Assembly: GCA_964643965.1 (NCBI GenBank)
Contig: CAZXVH010000014.1
Coordinates: forward strand, 1-64,000
DNA: 64,000 bases
From: GCA-2746795 sp964643965
Lineage (GTDB): Bacteria > Chloroflexota > Anaerolineae > Promineifilales > Promineifilaceae
Direction of reading: 5' to 3'
This document shows, piece by piece, positions 63,857-64,000 of the stretch. The notes below the pieces were generated by a model. The model searched no databases and was not told the DNA's origin. It saw only the letters and a program-made list of their open reading frames with translations. The translations under genes and the position numbers were made by a program. The first letter of the stretch is position 1; each line of letters opens with the position of its first letter.

Positions 63857-64000
63857 TTACGGCAGCAGCGCCGCCCCCCAGGGAATCACCGCCAGAATGG
63901 ACAGCATGGCCAGGGTGTAAAAAATAGCGGCGCGTTTATGTTTACCCACATCGGTATCTGCTTTTTTGGCAAGCGCCCGGCCGACGTGAGCCAGGATCAG
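63857..64000 (-). CDS. C-terminal end of a membrane protein (partial, runs off the window)
   Basis: The last 47 codons of a minus-strand gene whose start lies beyond the window. The residues end with the hydrophobic helix AAIFYTLAMLSILAVIPWGAALLP before TAA at 63857-63859. Before it is a charged stretch LAKKADTDVGKHKRA, so the chain passes from a basic, probably cytoplasmic loop into a final membrane helix. The family cannot be named from this piece. The codon use fits the neighbouring genes. Confidence 0.65.
   Translation of the reverse strand: MILAHVGRALAKKADTDVGKHKRAAIFYTLAMLSILAVIPWGAALLP

Overview
The window reads as one stretch of an environmental bacterial chromosome, moderately GC-rich, most likely from the phylum Chloroflexota (Anaerolineae/Ardenticatenia type). 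I base this on recalled gene-family flavour: large secreted proteins with PT-rich linkers and calcium-loop domains, a PTPS-related membrane protein, VWA-FHA proteins, a bacterial RIO kinase and a TrmB with a long C-terminal extension. No phylogeny was run. A run of exactly 100 N at 62111-62210 shows it is a scaffold of a draft assembly. I found no rRNA, tRNA, CRISPR array or replication origin.

Layout. 0-4.6 kb: an IS1634-type insertion sequence with visible ends, two secreted proteins of unknown function, and a LuxR-type regulator split by one in-frame stop; this part looks foreign. 4.6-16 kb: a methyltransferase, an orphan multidomain histidine kinase, a HAD phosphatase, a divergent pair of VWA/FHA membrane proteins, a degenerate superfamily 1 helicase-like protein and a small membrane protein. 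16-28 kb: acyl-CoA ligase, prephenate dehydratase, a UPF0175/DUF3368 toxin-antitoxin pair between direct repeats, a RIO kinase, a heterodimeric ABC exporter pair with a GNAT gene between the halves, an alpha/beta hydrolase, a TPR protein and a peroxiredoxin. 28-37 kb: a cell-envelope block with two large GT-C-like membrane proteins, two secreted calcium-loop proteins (one with LysM) and a GT4 glycosyltransferase. 37-39.5 kb: a membrane TPR protein and a membrane-bound LuxR-Kelch regulator. 39.5-46.4 kb: a cytochrome c maturation operon (ccmE with a CxxxY haem motif, ccmF, ccmH, ccmG, a CcmI-like zinc-ribbon protein) ending in a dihaem cytochrome. 46.5-64 kb: mostly housekeeping genes (YgfZ, RNase T2, S9 peptidase, two MFS transporters, ABC exporter, arginase, TrmB, uracil-DNA glycosylase, a Phd/VapC toxin-antitoxin pair, an RlmL-like rRNA methyltransferase).

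The most striking signal is not a gene. The 10-base palindrome AACGGCCGTT occurs about 70 times by my count, inside and outside genes, where well under one copy is expected by chance. It resembles cyanobacterial HIP1 in behaviour but not in sequence. A second layer consists of degenerate tandem repeats with a 7-base period, comparable to cyanobacterial STRR repeats. Many sit exactly at stop codons, and some are built into coding sequence, notably at matching places in both halves of the heterodimeric ABC exporter. Several intergenic double-hairpin elements and short dispersed repeats add a third layer.

The genes fit a heterotroph with c-type cytochrome electron transport, envelope glycan and protein decoration, and forkhead-associated signalling. 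Most starts were moved inward from the longest open frame when a Shine-Dalgarno sequence or family length argued for it.
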